Assembly (NCBI RefSeq): GCF_025802015.1
Contig: NZ_JAOYFC010000002.1
Span: 434,001-498,000 of the forward strand
Origin: Falsihalocynthiibacter halioticoli
GTDB taxonomy: Bacteria > Pseudomonadota > Alphaproteobacteria > Rhodobacterales > Rhodobacteraceae
DNA: 64,000 nt
Direction: 5' to 3'
The notes below the pieces were generated by a model. That model saw only the letters and a list, made by a program, of their open reading frames with translations, was not told the DNA's origin and made no database searches. The first letter of the stretch is position 1; each line of letters starts with the position of its first letter. Below, one piece after another: positions 52,235-60,469 of the stretch. The position numbers were made by a program, and so were the translations under genes.

Positions 52235-53752
52235 TTAAGAATTACGTTTCAACAAACGAGCGCCGTCTGCCAAGCGATAGGCCAGCTTTCTGCGGGCCCC
52301 GCGAACAAGCTCATCGGGCGCAACGCGAATGAGCCAGCCATGTTCTTCCAGCACCGTGAGAGCTTCTATCGCAAGTTTCGTGTCACGCAAGGCATTGGGT
52401 CCGTGTTGGACGACGTCACTCGGAAGAACCTCTGGCTTAGCCCACTTGTTAAGGAGCCATGTGCGTACCGCTTCTGCGCGCGTGGTTTTATCCGAGACCA
52501 AAGCGTAATCCACGAGCCGCTTGGCTTCGTGCAGATAGTATTCGGCTAGATCAATACCCCTCGCCATCGTTTCAGCAGAGATGCGGTCGGCGTCCAGGCT
52601 CTCCCAAAGCGTCAAAACGCCTGCGATCCGAAGCGCTTGCTCCGCACTCTTGCTTGCGAATGGCGTGACGTCAGCATAGACCCCGCCATCTTTCTGTCCC
52701 AGTTCTGTTGCCTCTGCATAATCCAGGAGCAACTCTTTGGCCTCTGGCGTTAACGTCAGCTTGCGGGGCTCCAGTTCCTGACGGGTGTTTGCCTTCAACG
52801 GCGGCTCTTGTTCGAGCAATGCCTGCAACTTCTTGCCAAACTTTGCGATCTCCAAATCGCTCTCTGGACGATACTCACGCCGTGTGCGGGTGCCGATTGC
52901 GCTCTTTGGCTCACAAATCAGGAAACGCGCCAGAAAGCCCTGATTCACGACAAGCGGGTTTGCCAATACCGGACGGGCCGCCACAGGTTGCAACATGATA
53001 TGGCTCGCCAATCGGCGCCCATACATCGTTGTCGTTCCATCCCCAGAGCGCGACCAACTGATTGGGGAGCCGTCCCAGAGTTTTGACAGTTCAGAACAGG
53101 TCTTAAGCATATTGTCCTTGCTCATCGCATAACCGCCAATGAAGCTGCCGCCTTCGTCGGTGAACAAACCGAGTGAGGGCTGACCGATCTTGAACAGTTT
53201 CACCAAACCTTCAAACGTAGGCTCTGCCACAATTCTGTGCGGAGCAATTGGCGCAAGCGGTGCAGGAGGATAGGTTTCCAGTTTCGCTTCCGCGGCCTGT
53301 TTTTCCGCAGGTTTTGCCGAAAGGGCGCTCACTAGGAGCTTGTCGTGCTGTTTCTCCCAGATCTTCAGTTCCGTTGTATGCCGCAGGTTCAGCTCAGCAT
53401 ATGAACTCAACCCATCACGCTCATGTACCCGAACCTGTTCAATTAGAAGCTTGTCACAGCTGCTCTTGCGTTCCCCTGATTTGGCAATCGTGAGCATAAA
53501 GAGGCTGCAGGGCGTGACGCCACCCTGCCATTCCACATCCCCAAACGCCTGTGTGGCGAGTGAGGCAATGGACAAAGCAGATTGGGCTGCAATCTCAATT
53601 GGTGCCTGTGTCTTGTTTTGAACTGCCTGCACCACTTCCTTGAGCGGTCCGAGAGCCTCTACCGGATAAGCCTTGCCGGCAGGTATCTGCCGCAACAGGG
53701 GCTGCGGCTCTTCTGGGCGATATGGAACGATGTCTTGCGCGATATCTTTCAT
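52235..53752 (-). CDS. DUF3987 helicase/primase-associated protein
   Basis: A 505-residue protein of the DUF3987 family, common in prophages and satellites next to primases. Typical parts are AIEIAAQSALSIASLATQAF with WQGGVTPCSLFMLTIAKSGERKSS (a P-loop-like AKSGERKSS with Lys-Ser), SLGLFTDEGGSFIGGYAMSKD (Walker B-like DE) and NQGFLARFLICEP. The start ATG 53752 shares one base with the primase stop (TAATG), so the longer start at 53785 is rejected. Probably the replicative helicase part of the island's replication module. Confidence 0.8.
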   Translation of the reverse strand: MKDIAQDIVPYRPEEPQPLLRQIPAGKAYPVEALGPLKEVVQAVQNKTQAPIEIAAQSALSIASLATQAFGDVEWQGGVTPCSLFMLTIAKSGERKSSCDKLLIEQVRVHERDGLSSYAELNLRHTTELKIWEKQHDKLLVSALSAKPAEKQAAEAKLETYPPAPLAPIAPHRIVAEPTFEGLVKLFKIGQPSLGLFTDEGGSFIGGYAMSKDNMLKTCSELSKLWDGSPISWSRSGDGTTTMYGRRLASHIMLQPVAARPVLANPLVVNQGFLARFLICEPKSAIGTRTRREYRPESDLEIAKFGKKLQALLEQEPPLKANTRQELEPRKLTLTPEAKELLLDYAEATELGQKDGGVYADVTPFASKSAEQALRIAGVLTLWESLDADRISAETMARGIDLAEYYLHEAKRLVDYALVSDKTTRAEAVRTWLLNKWAKPEVLPSDVVQHGPNALRDTKLAIEALTVLEEHGWLIRVAPDELVRGARRKLAYRLADGARLLKRNS

Positions 53753-54603
53753 TAGGACACCTCCGCCAAAAGAACATCGTTCCAATCTTGCCCCTTTGGT
53801 GCCTGGAGCAAAGAAACGGACCAGCCCAGCGCGGTCGCACGCTCTGCAAGATGAGAGGCGGCACGTGTTCCCGCAGGATCACCATCGCTGCCAATGATGA
53901 GGTCATGGGCTTGCTCTGGAAGGGAGATGTTCTTCATGCCACTGGTGGAAAGAGCGGCGACCACAGTTGGAGCTTTCGCCGTAAGCATCTGCGCCAGACT
54001 CAAGCCGGTTTCGATCCCCTCGCAGACAACAAGCCGCCCAGCGCCTTTTGACAGCGTAACTGCACCGCCACGGCATGGCCCAAGCATCATCTTTGCGGAA
54101 GTCTTGAGGCGCAAACCATCTTTGGTGAAGTACGTCCGATGCACACCGCCCGTGGGCTGCACATCGGCAATCATTGCACAGCACCAGCGTCCTGTCGGGC
54201 CGTGGTATATATTAGGAAGGAACCGAAGACTCTGCGGTAAGAGGCACATAATCCCACGGCGGCGCAAATAGGTCTCCGCGACTGTACCCTGAATGGGAAG
54301 GCTCGCTTCCCACAACTTGCGCGCTTTGCCGACCAGATTGTCACGCTCCTTCGCCGAAGCCACAAATGGCTTGCGATAGGCGGATTGCGGCAAATGAGGC
54401 GCATGGCCGTGGGCTTCGGCCAATATATCTTCAAATGCGCAGCTGGACTTAAAGCAGTTGAGTAGCAGTTTATCGCCCTGCTGAGATAGACTGAGCGCGT
54501 TTTGATCTTTGCGCCGCTCTGGCTGACAAATCGGACATGGCGCTTGCCCCTTGCCAAAGGCAAAGGTTCCGCCAAGCGATTTCGTAAGTGACTGGATATC
54601 CAT
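53752..54603 (-). CDS. Zinc-finger and Toprim-domain primase-like protein
   Basis: A 283-residue protein. An N-terminal zinc finger has CPICQPE followed by CFKSSC (~residues 23-60). The C-terminal Toprim domain has VVCEGIETGLSLAQML (Glu) and LIIGSDGDPAGTRAA (Asp-x-Asp). This is the P4/phage-type short primase layout. GGAG lies 8 bp before ATG 54603 (GTG 54609 possible). It is coupled to the DUF3987 gene and follows the AlpA-like gene. Confidence 0.85.
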   Translation of the reverse strand: MDIQSLTKSLGGTFAFGKGQAPCPICQPERRKDQNALSLSQQGDKLLLNCFKSSCAFEDILAEAHGHAPHLPQSAYRKPFVASAKERDNLVGKARKLWEASLPIQGTVAETYLRRRGIMCLLPQSLRFLPNIYHGPTGRWCCAMIADVQPTGGVHRTYFTKDGLRLKTSAKMMLGPCRGGAVTLSKGAGRLVVCEGIETGLSLAQMLTAKAPTVVAALSTSGMKNISLPEQAHDLIIGSDGDPAGTRAASHLAERATALGWSVSLLQAPKGQDWNDVLLAEVS

Positions 54604-54722
54604 AGACACTTCTCCAAATGTTCAAATTGATTTGAAATTCGGAACGGGTCTGGTACTCTGAGGCTCTACCACAAGACAACAGAAATACCAGAGAGCCCCG
54701 TTCGACCGAATGGGGCTTTCGC

Positions 54723-54926
54723 CTATTTTGGCGGCTCAATGCGCTGGGCGTTTGCCCATACATTGAGATCAACACCCTGATAAATGATCTTGCGCCCCAA
54801 GCGGTAATAAGCAGGCGAGCGGCCATGGTGGCGCATCTGCGCTTGCTTCTCACGACTCCCAAGCAACGCAAGAATGAGCGGGTCTGTGGCCTCGTAGTGT
54901 TTTTTATCTTCGAACAATGCCGTCAT
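54723..54926 (-). CDS. AlpA-like helix-turn-helix/excisionase protein
   Basis: A 67-residue basic protein; RHHGRSPAYYRLGRKIIYQGVDLNVWANAQRIEPP has the small winged-helix pattern of AlpA/excisionase proteins that regulate integrase or excision in P4-like elements. It is first in the AlpA-primase-DUF3987 row and is the candidate recombination directionality factor of the island. Confidence 0.72.
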   Translation of the reverse strand: MTALFEDKKHYEATDPLILALLGSREKQAQMRHHGRSPAYYRLGRKIIYQGVDLNVWANAQRIEPPK

Positions 54927-55048
54927 TGAGTGATCTCCATGTAGTTAACATGGTTCCAAGTTATTCGAAGTACATTTGGCAGAAATAGGGGTCACGAATT
55001 AATTGGGGTATTAAATACGGGTATCAAATTCACGTTGCAGCCTTATTT

Positions 55049-56080
55049 TTAGGACTTTGGGCCACGTTTTGAAAGATATGGATGAACTTTGACAGTTTCC
55101 CTCCAAACTCTGTTCCAAGCGTTTGTTCCCAAATCGGCGGCAATATTTGCTTTGAAAGCCTTCTTAGTCATCACGGGGTATTCGTGGTCGATGATGTACT
55201 GCCTAAGCTTCTTTCTTGCCGTAGTTTCATCTGCGACCGTAGATTTTGTTTTAGTATCAGCATTCTGCTCTCCACCTACAAACCCAGCATCTAACAATTC
55301 ACTCTGCGGTAAGCTGTCCTCTAACAATCTCAGTTCTTTACCAGCTTTTTCTTCCCAGAATTTTGACCAGTTTTTCTCATAGTGGGCTTTTGGAACGCAC
55401 ACTGTATAACCATCGAACCGCCTCAAAACGCTAGCAGCACTATCATATTCATGTGCCCATAATCCACTCACTTCTGGTAAACCATGCCTTACGAGATGAT
55501 CGTATAATTTAAGTGAAACTGCACCTGAGCGATAATCAATAAATAGATGCGGATAAGCAAAACCGTGTTTCTCGGAATATCGCGTAATAAGTTTTCTTAA
55601 ACTTTCATCAGACAATATATCCTGCCAGCCAATCTTGGAGCTTTTGCTTTCATCATGTCCATCAGCAGTTTTCTTGCTTGAATCCTCATCAAAAAGCGTA
55701 ATGACGCGATCAAAGAATTGCTGCTTGTCGTTTTGGGAAACGGGTTGTACCAGCTGGTAATACTCGATCATTTTTTCGTTCACGTTAAGTGATGCACAGT
55801 TCTCATCGCTGAGTTCACGTTGTATTAAGGACCACGGGAAGCGCGGACTTTCGAGCGCTATATTACTAATTGTGATTGCGCTAATTCCGTCGCTCGTGAT
55901 GCAAAGTTTACCCCTACAAAACTCCATGACCCATCCAGTCAAAATGTCACAGGTCATCCCAAAATCAAAACGCTCTAGATCGGTGGTCGACTGAATCAAA
56001 TACTTGTAAACTTGTGGCTCATGTTCGAAGGCTTCGAAAAACAAATCGACCAAGGGTATATACCCAGTAGGCGCAAACAT
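55049..56080 (-). CDS. Unknown protein coupled to the integrase
   Basis: A 343-residue protein that I cannot assign. It is AT-richer than its neighbours. Its C-terminal ~75 residues (KLRQYIIDHEYPVMTKKAFKANIAADLGTNAWNRVWRE) look like a DNA-binding helical domain of the type seen in phage regulators. The start ATG overlaps the integrase stop by one base (TGATG), so it is translated from the integrase message. It might modulate integration or control copy number; no enzymatic motif seen. Confidence 0.55.
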   Translation of the reverse strand: MFAPTGYIPLVDLFFEAFEHEPQVYKYLIQSTTDLERFDFGMTCDILTGWVMEFCRGKLCITSDGISAITISNIALESPRFPWSLIQRELSDENCASLNVNEKMIEYYQLVQPVSQNDKQQFFDRVITLFDEDSSKKTADGHDESKSSKIGWQDILSDESLRKLITRYSEKHGFAYPHLFIDYRSGAVSLKLYDHLVRHGLPEVSGLWAHEYDSAASVLRRFDGYTVCVPKAHYEKNWSKFWEEKAGKELRLLEDSLPQSELLDAGFVGGEQNADTKTKSTVADETTARKKLRQYIIDHEYPVMTKKAFKANIAADLGTNAWNRVWRETVKVHPYLSKRGPKS

Positions 56081-57276
56081 CAGTTCTTCCTCGTCTTGTT
56101 TTCATTCGGGCCTGCAACAAACTTCGACCACTGCTCCATCAATTCGCGACGGCGCTCTAACAGATCTGAGCGTGCATAGGCTCGCTCCACGTCCGACCCG
56201 ACTTTATGCGCCAAACTCATCTCAGCCACTTCACGCGGGACGTTGGCGACTTCACTTGCCCAATCTCGAAACGTCGATCGGAAGCCGTGAACCGTCACAT
56301 CCTCGATTTTCATGCGGCGTAGCAGCATAAGCATCGCCATGTTTGACAGCGGCGCGTTTCGTTTTTGCCCTTCGAAGACATATTCCGACTCCAATGCTTT
56401 TAGGGGTTCAAGGATTGTCAGCATTTCAGCTGTGAGCGGTACACGGTGCGCCTCGCCTGTTTTCATTCTCTCTTCAGGGCACCTCCAAAGCCGCTCCCCG
56501 AAATCAATCTCGGCCCAGCGCATGCCGAGCACCTCACCCGTGCGCGAGCCGGTCAGGCAGGTATACATAAGCGCCTTTGCCGCCATTGAATTGCGCGAGC
56601 GGAGGTCTGTGTAAAACGCTGGAACATCCTGCCATTTCATTGCCGCATGATGCTTGGGCTTCTTGGTGACCTTTGGCAGGACTTGCGCATCCTTAATTGC
56701 CGTCACGGGGTTCTCTCCATCGCGAAAGCCCTTGGACTTGGCGACATCAAGAACGATCTTAATTCTCTGTGATAGCCGGCGAGCAGTTTCGTGCTTCTCC
56801 GTCCAGATCGGAGAAAGGCACATGAGAACTTCCGGCTGGCCGATACTGTCCACCGGCATGCGGCCGATCTTGGGAAAAGCATAGTCACGCAACGTATTGA
56901 TCCACTGCTGACCATGCTTGGCATTCTTCCAGGTCGGCATACGCTCGATATGAACCTGTTGGGCAATCTCTTCAAAACTGGGGATGTCTTGCTTTGCGTT
57001 GAACTTGGGGTTTAGCCCCTGCTTTGCCATGCGGCGGTATTCGAGTGCCCGGCTGCGCGCCTGATTGAGCGTCACGAGCTCAGCGCTCCCCAACCCAAAG
57101 TCCGTCCGAAGCGGTGCGCCTTTGCTATTCCTCTGGCCATGCACAACAACGCGCACAATCCAGCTACGTGATCCTGATGGCCTAACAACAAGATAAAGCC
57201 CGCTCCCATCGCCATGACGGCCAGGACCGAGATTCTCTACCAGCTTCTTATTAAGCTTCCCCGACAGATAAGACAT
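56080..57276 (-). CDS. int: P4-type tyrosine integrase
   Basis: A 398-residue integrase. It has an N-terminal arm-binding domain (GPGRHGDGSGLYLVVRPSGSRSW), a core-binding region and the catalytic domain with CLTGSRTGEVLGMRW (Arg), VHGFRSTFRDW (His-x-x-Arg), AEMSLAHKVGSDVERAYARS (His and Tyr nucleophile). ATG 57276 is chosen over ATG 57291 because the latter lies within the putative arm site at 57284-57302. It is adjacent to tRNA-Ser and is the likely enzyme that integrated the island. Confidence 0.92.
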   Translation of the reverse strand: MSYLSGKLNKKLVENLGPGRHGDGSGLYLVVRPSGSRSWIVRVVVHGQRNSKGAPLRTDFGLGSAELVTLNQARSRALEYRRMAKQGLNPKFNAKQDIPSFEEIAQQVHIERMPTWKNAKHGQQWINTLRDYAFPKIGRMPVDSIGQPEVLMCLSPIWTEKHETARRLSQRIKIVLDVAKSKGFRDGENPVTAIKDAQVLPKVTKKPKHHAAMKWQDVPAFYTDLRSRNSMAAKALMYTCLTGSRTGEVLGMRWAEIDFGERLWRCPEERMKTGEAHRVPLTAEMLTILEPLKALESEYVFEGQKRNAPLSNMAMLMLLRRMKIEDVTVHGFRSTFRDWASEVANVPREVAEMSLAHKVGSDVERAYARSDLLERRRELMEQWSKFVAGPNENKTRKN

Positions 57277-57283
57277 CAATTGG

Positions 57284-57302
57284 TACCACATTTGTTACCA
57301 CA
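57284..57302 (+). repeat. Probable integrase arm-type site, right
   Basis: TACCACATTTGTTACCACA, 18 of 19 identical to 23226-23244 in the same direction. It overlaps the 5' end of the integrase gene, which would let integrase repress its own expression. Confidence 0.65.
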
Positions 57303-57423
57303 TGACGAAAACATACGGAAGCAATCGAATGAAGGCCAGTAAAATCTACTCTGGAGGAAAGTTCAATTATGTAAGCAACTTAAGCGGAAAATACGATTGA
57401 AGAAAACTCAGCGAAAGGAGCCG

Positions 57424-57438
57424 ATGGCGGAGGAGGTG
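57424..57438 (+). repeat. Right attachment site (attR core) in the tRNA-Ser 3' end
   Basis: ATGGCGGAGGAGGTG; on the minus strand this is the CCA end and acceptor/T-arm side of tRNA-Ser plus one base. Identical to 23147-23161. Confidence 0.85.
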
Positions 57439-57514
57439 GGATTCGAACCCACGGTAGACTTTCACCTACGTCGGTTTTCAAGACCGGTGCATTCAACCAC
57501 TCTGCCACTCCTCC
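57425..57514 (-). tRNA. tRNA-Ser (anticodon UGA)
   Basis: A 90-nt class II tRNA on the minus strand. Acceptor arms GGAGGAG (5', 57514-57508) and CTCCTCC (57435-57429) pair fully, followed by G and an encoded CCA. The anticodon loop reads CTTGAAA (anticodon TGA), a variable arm is present and the T arm is GTGGGTTCGAATCCCAC. It is intact, so island integration preserved tRNA function. Confidence 0.95.
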
Positions 57515-57778
57515 GACAGCGATTGTGTTACCGCGCGTTTTCTGATTCTGAAACCCCTATTCCAATTGCAATATTTCGCCCATCGGGAATGCGGACTCTT
57601 TAAATATTTCGGGAGTTTGTCTACTATGCCCATATGTCTCGAAATTTCGATTGACGGACGTGGGGAATAGTGACGGAACTGCCAACACGCGCAGCCGGAC
57701 ACACAAGGCGTAAGCCACTGAAAATAATAGCCATTAAATGGCAGAGCGCTGAGCGGCGCGAATTTGTGAGGGCAAAAC
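57515..57778. other. Intergenic region between tRNA-Ser and the SPOR gene
   Basis: 264 bp; must contain the divergent promoters of tRNA-Ser and the SPOR-dacA-tmk run. No individual element was resolved with confidence. Confidence 0.4.
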
Positions 57779-58639
57779 ATGGCAGTATCTTCGTTTTTCA
57801 AGGTCGCGGTATGTGTATCTGCAGTGGTCGGACTTTCTGCGTGTCAGGAAGGGGCCGGCAGCTTTCTGTCTCAAGACGGAGACGTGACGACGACAGAATC
57901 GGGAGCGAAGGTTGTCGAAAAAGACGTTGAAGCGCCGGAAGTCTTTAGTGTGCAGGAAGTCGGTCTTTGGGATGGGCGCCCGTCGCTTGGCGGCATTTGG
58001 GTTGCGCATCCAACTGCGGTTGATCCAGAACGCGTGATGATCCGCAACGAAGCAAACGGGCAATCTGTTATTGGCGCCCTCTTCCGTAAAGAACGTGAAA
58101 CGCCAGGTCCTAAACTACAAGTTTCATCGGAGGCCGCAGAAGCAATCGGTATGATTGCTGGCTCTCCTCAGGAGCTTTCGGTCGTTGCGATGCGCCGTAA
58201 GGAAATTGTCGTGGAGCCAGCACCAGCTCCGGTCGAAGCGGAAAAAGCCACCAGCGATGCGCCTATCGAGGGTGACGTCGCGCCGATTGCGGCTAACGAA
58301 GTTGAACAGACAACGCTTGACCCGATTGCGAGCGCCGCTGCGGCCTTGGACGCTGTTGAAGACGCCGGAAAGCCAACGAATGTTGCGAGCGCAGCAGACT
58401 CGTCCGGCAAGTCGCAGTATATCCAGATCGGCATTTTCAGTGTTGAAGCCAACGCCAACTCGGTTGCGGATCAAATGCGCAAAGCTGGCGCGACGCCAAA
58501 AATCACAACGTTTTCGAACGAAGAAAAGCAATACTGGCGTGTTATTGTCGGCCCTGTTTCCAGTGCTGCCGAAAAAGATGCGCTAAAGAAAAAGGTCGTC
58601 GGTATGGGCTATAGCGACGCGTTTTTCGTAAACAAGTAA
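57779..58639 (+). CDS. SPOR-domain lipoprotein
   Basis: A 286-residue protein with a lipoprotein signal peptide (lipobox VGLSAC, Cys22). A conserved middle domain (LWDGRPSLGGIWVAHPTAVDPERVMIRNEANGQSVIGALF) may be a double-psi-barrel-like fold. An Ala/Pro/Glu-rich linker follows, then the C-terminal SPOR domain (YIQIGIFSVEANANSVADQM to WRVIVGPVSSAAEKDALKK), which binds denuded peptidoglycan at the septum. It precedes the carboxypeptidase gene by 10 bp; both should act in cell wall remodelling. Confidence 0.88.
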   Translation: MAVSSFFKVAVCVSAVVGLSACQEGAGSFLSQDGDVTTTESGAKVVEKDVEAPEVFSVQEVGLWDGRPSLGGIWVAHPTAVDPERVMIRNEANGQSVIGALFRKERETPGPKLQVSSEAAEAIGMIAGSPQELSVVAMRRKEIVVEPAPAPVEAEKATSDAPIEGDVAPIAANEVEQTTLDPIASAAAALDAVEDAGKPTNVASAADSSGKSQYIQIGIFSVEANANSVADQMRKAGATPKITTFSNEEKQYWRVIVGPVSSAAEKDALKKKVVGMGYSDAFFVNK

Positions 58640-58649
58640 AGGGGGCGCT

Positions 58650-59837
58650 ATGCGTCTTGAACTAGCTCTGGTTTCCTATTCACGTACATTGATCGCGGCG
58701 CTGCTATTAGCGTTGGTTAATATTGCGTCGACGGCGAACGCATTCGAAACGCGGGCGACGGGCGCTTACGTGGTTGACGTCACAACTGGCACGTTGCTGA
58801 TGGAAAAGAACGCGGATGTTCCTTTGCCACCTGCAAGTATGTCCAAGCTGATGACGCTCAACATGCTGTTTGAGGCGCTCAAAGACGGGCGCGTCACGAT
58901 GGACACGACCTTTGCCGTATCGACGCGCGCCAAAAACATGGGCGGATCGACGATGTTTCTTGACGAAACAGACCGTCCAACCGTCAAAGACCTTATTCGC
59001 GGCATTATTGTACTGTCGGGAAATGACGCCTGTGTCGTTGTTGCCGAAGGTCTGGCCGGTACGGAAGAAGCCTTTGCACGGCTTATGAATGATCGCGCTG
59101 TTGATCTTGGCATGGAAAATTCGACTTTCGCAAATGCCTCAGGCTGGCCTGATCCGAACCAGCGCATGAGTATGAAAGATCTCGGAATTCTTGCCGAGCG
59201 CCTTATCGTTGAGTTCCCTGAATATTACGGTTTCTTTGGTGAAACAGAATTCGGATTTGACGGCCGCTCACCTGACAACCGTTTCAACCGAAATCCGTTA
59301 CTCAAACTCGGGATCGGCGCTGATGGCCTCAAAACTGGCCACACAAGCGAAGCTGGCTATGGGCTTGTCGGGTCCGCCGTTCAAGGGAAGCGCCGCGTTG
59401 TATTCGTTATTACCGGTTTAACAAGCGAGAAAGAGCGCGCCGAAGAGGCCGAACGAATTGTTAACTGGGCTTTTCGCCAATTTGTTATGAAAAACTATGC
59501 TCCGGCGGGTGAAAAACTTGCGGATGCAAAGGTTTGGATGGGGAATGAAACCACTGTCGGGCTTGTGTTGTCCGAAGACCTGAATTTGCTTGTCCCTGCA
59601 TTGGTGCAAGGCGAGATCAAAGGCGAAGTCGTTTACGATGGTCCGCTTGAAGCCCCGATTGCCGAAGGCCAAGAGGTGGGCGAACTTGTTTTGAACCTGC
59701 CAGACATGGCCGAGATGCGCGTCCCTCTTGTAGCGGAACAAAGCATTGAAGGTGGAGGCGTTTTGCCACGGTTCCGCACAGCGTTCGCCATCCTGTTTCA
59801 ACGGTACATCGGCGAAGCACTGGGCCTGTCTCTATGA
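58650..59837 (+). CDS. D-alanyl-D-alanine carboxypeptidase (PBP5/6 family)
   Basis: A 395-residue low-molecular-weight penicillin-binding protein. After a signal peptide (~residue 32) come the active-site motifs SxxK in PPASMSKLMTLNM, SxN in VLSGNDACVV and KTG in DGLKTGHTSEAGYG. A C-terminal beta domain and a terminal amphipathic helix (RTAFAILFQRYIGEALGL) for membrane attachment follow. It trims terminal D-Ala from peptidoglycan stems in the periplasm. It overlaps tmk by 4 bp (ATGA). Confidence 0.93.
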   Translation: MRLELALVSYSRTLIAALLLALVNIASTANAFETRATGAYVVDVTTGTLLMEKNADVPLPPASMSKLMTLNMLFEALKDGRVTMDTTFAVSTRAKNMGGSTMFLDETDRPTVKDLIRGIIVLSGNDACVVVAEGLAGTEEAFARLMNDRAVDLGMENSTFANASGWPDPNQRMSMKDLGILAERLIVEFPEYYGFFGETEFGFDGRSPDNRFNRNPLLKLGIGADGLKTGHTSEAGYGLVGSAVQGKRRVVFVITGLTSEKERAEEAERIVNWAFRQFVMKNYAPAGEKLADAKVWMGNETTVGLVLSEDLNLLVPALVQGEIKGEVVYDGPLEAPIAEGQEVGELVLNLPDMAEMRVPLVAEQSIEGGGVLPRFRTAFAILFQRYIGEALGLSL

Positions 59838-60469
59838 ACGGAAAACCCGCGGGTGGGCTGTTTATCAGCTTTGAAGGCATTGACGGGTCCGGCAAATCCA
59901 CGCAGGCAAGGCTGCTTGCCGAAGCGTTGGGAAAAGCAGGATATGAAACCATCCTGACCCGCGAGCCGGGTGGCTCCGTTGGTGCAGAGCAAATCAGGAG
60001 CCTTGTTCTTGAAGGCGATCCTGACCGCTGGTCTGCGGAAACGGAAATTCTTCTGTTTACTGCCGCGCGGCGTGACCACCTTGAGAAAACAATCCAACCC
60101 GCCTTGAGAGCAGGAAAAATCGTGATCTGTGATCGGTTTGCGGATTCAACTCGCATGTACCAAGGCATAAGCCGTGGAGATTTACGCACCGTCGTTGATG
60201 ATCTCCATAGCCTTATGATCGGCCGCGAACCGGATGTGACCTTCATTGTTGATATGGACCCTGCCATCGGTCTGGCGCGCGCGAAGGCTCGCCAAACGTC
60301 CGAAGAGCGCTTCGAAGATTTTGGCAATGACTTTCAGGTCAAAATGCGCGCAGGTTTCCTTGCACTCGCAGAAGAGTTCTCCGAGCGCTGCATTGTTATT
60401 GACGGCGCGCGCGACCTTGGCGAGGTCAACCAAGACATTCTAAGCAAAACTCAAGAGATACTGGCATGA
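59834..60469 (+). CDS. tmk: Thymidylate kinase
   Basis: A 211-residue kinase that converts dTMP to dTDP. Its P-loop is EGIDGSGKSTQ, with the TREPGG motif, the DRFADSTRMYQG substrate motif and the LID region (RAKARQTSEERFED). Length is standard. It overlaps dacA-like and holB genes by 4 bp each, so dTTP supply and clamp loading are co-expressed, a common arrangement. Confidence 0.95.
   Translation: MNGKPAGGLFISFEGIDGSGKSTQARLLAEALGKAGYETILTREPGGSVGAEQIRSLVLEGDPDRWSAETEILLFTAARRDHLEKTIQPALRAGKIVICDRFADSTRMYQGISRGDLRTVVDDLHSLMIGREPDVTFIVDMDPAIGLARAKARQTSEERFEDFGNDFQVKMRAGFLALAEEFSERCIVIDGARDLGEVNQDILSKTQEILA

Larger units (their letters stand above)
23147..57438. mobile_element. 34-kb genomic island integrated at tRNA-Ser(UGA), carrying BREX
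   Basis: Bounded by a 15-bp direct repeat (ATGGCGGAGGAGGTG at 23147-23161 and 57424-57438). The right copy is the 3' end of an intact tRNA-Ser, and a P4-type tyrosine integrase is the last gene before it. It carries primase, helicase-like and AlpA-like genes at the integrase end, defence genes at the other end and metabolic cargo plus an IS in the middle. No relaxase, capsid or tail genes were seen, so it looks like a satellite-like or integrative (not self-conjugative) element. Confidence 0.85.
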
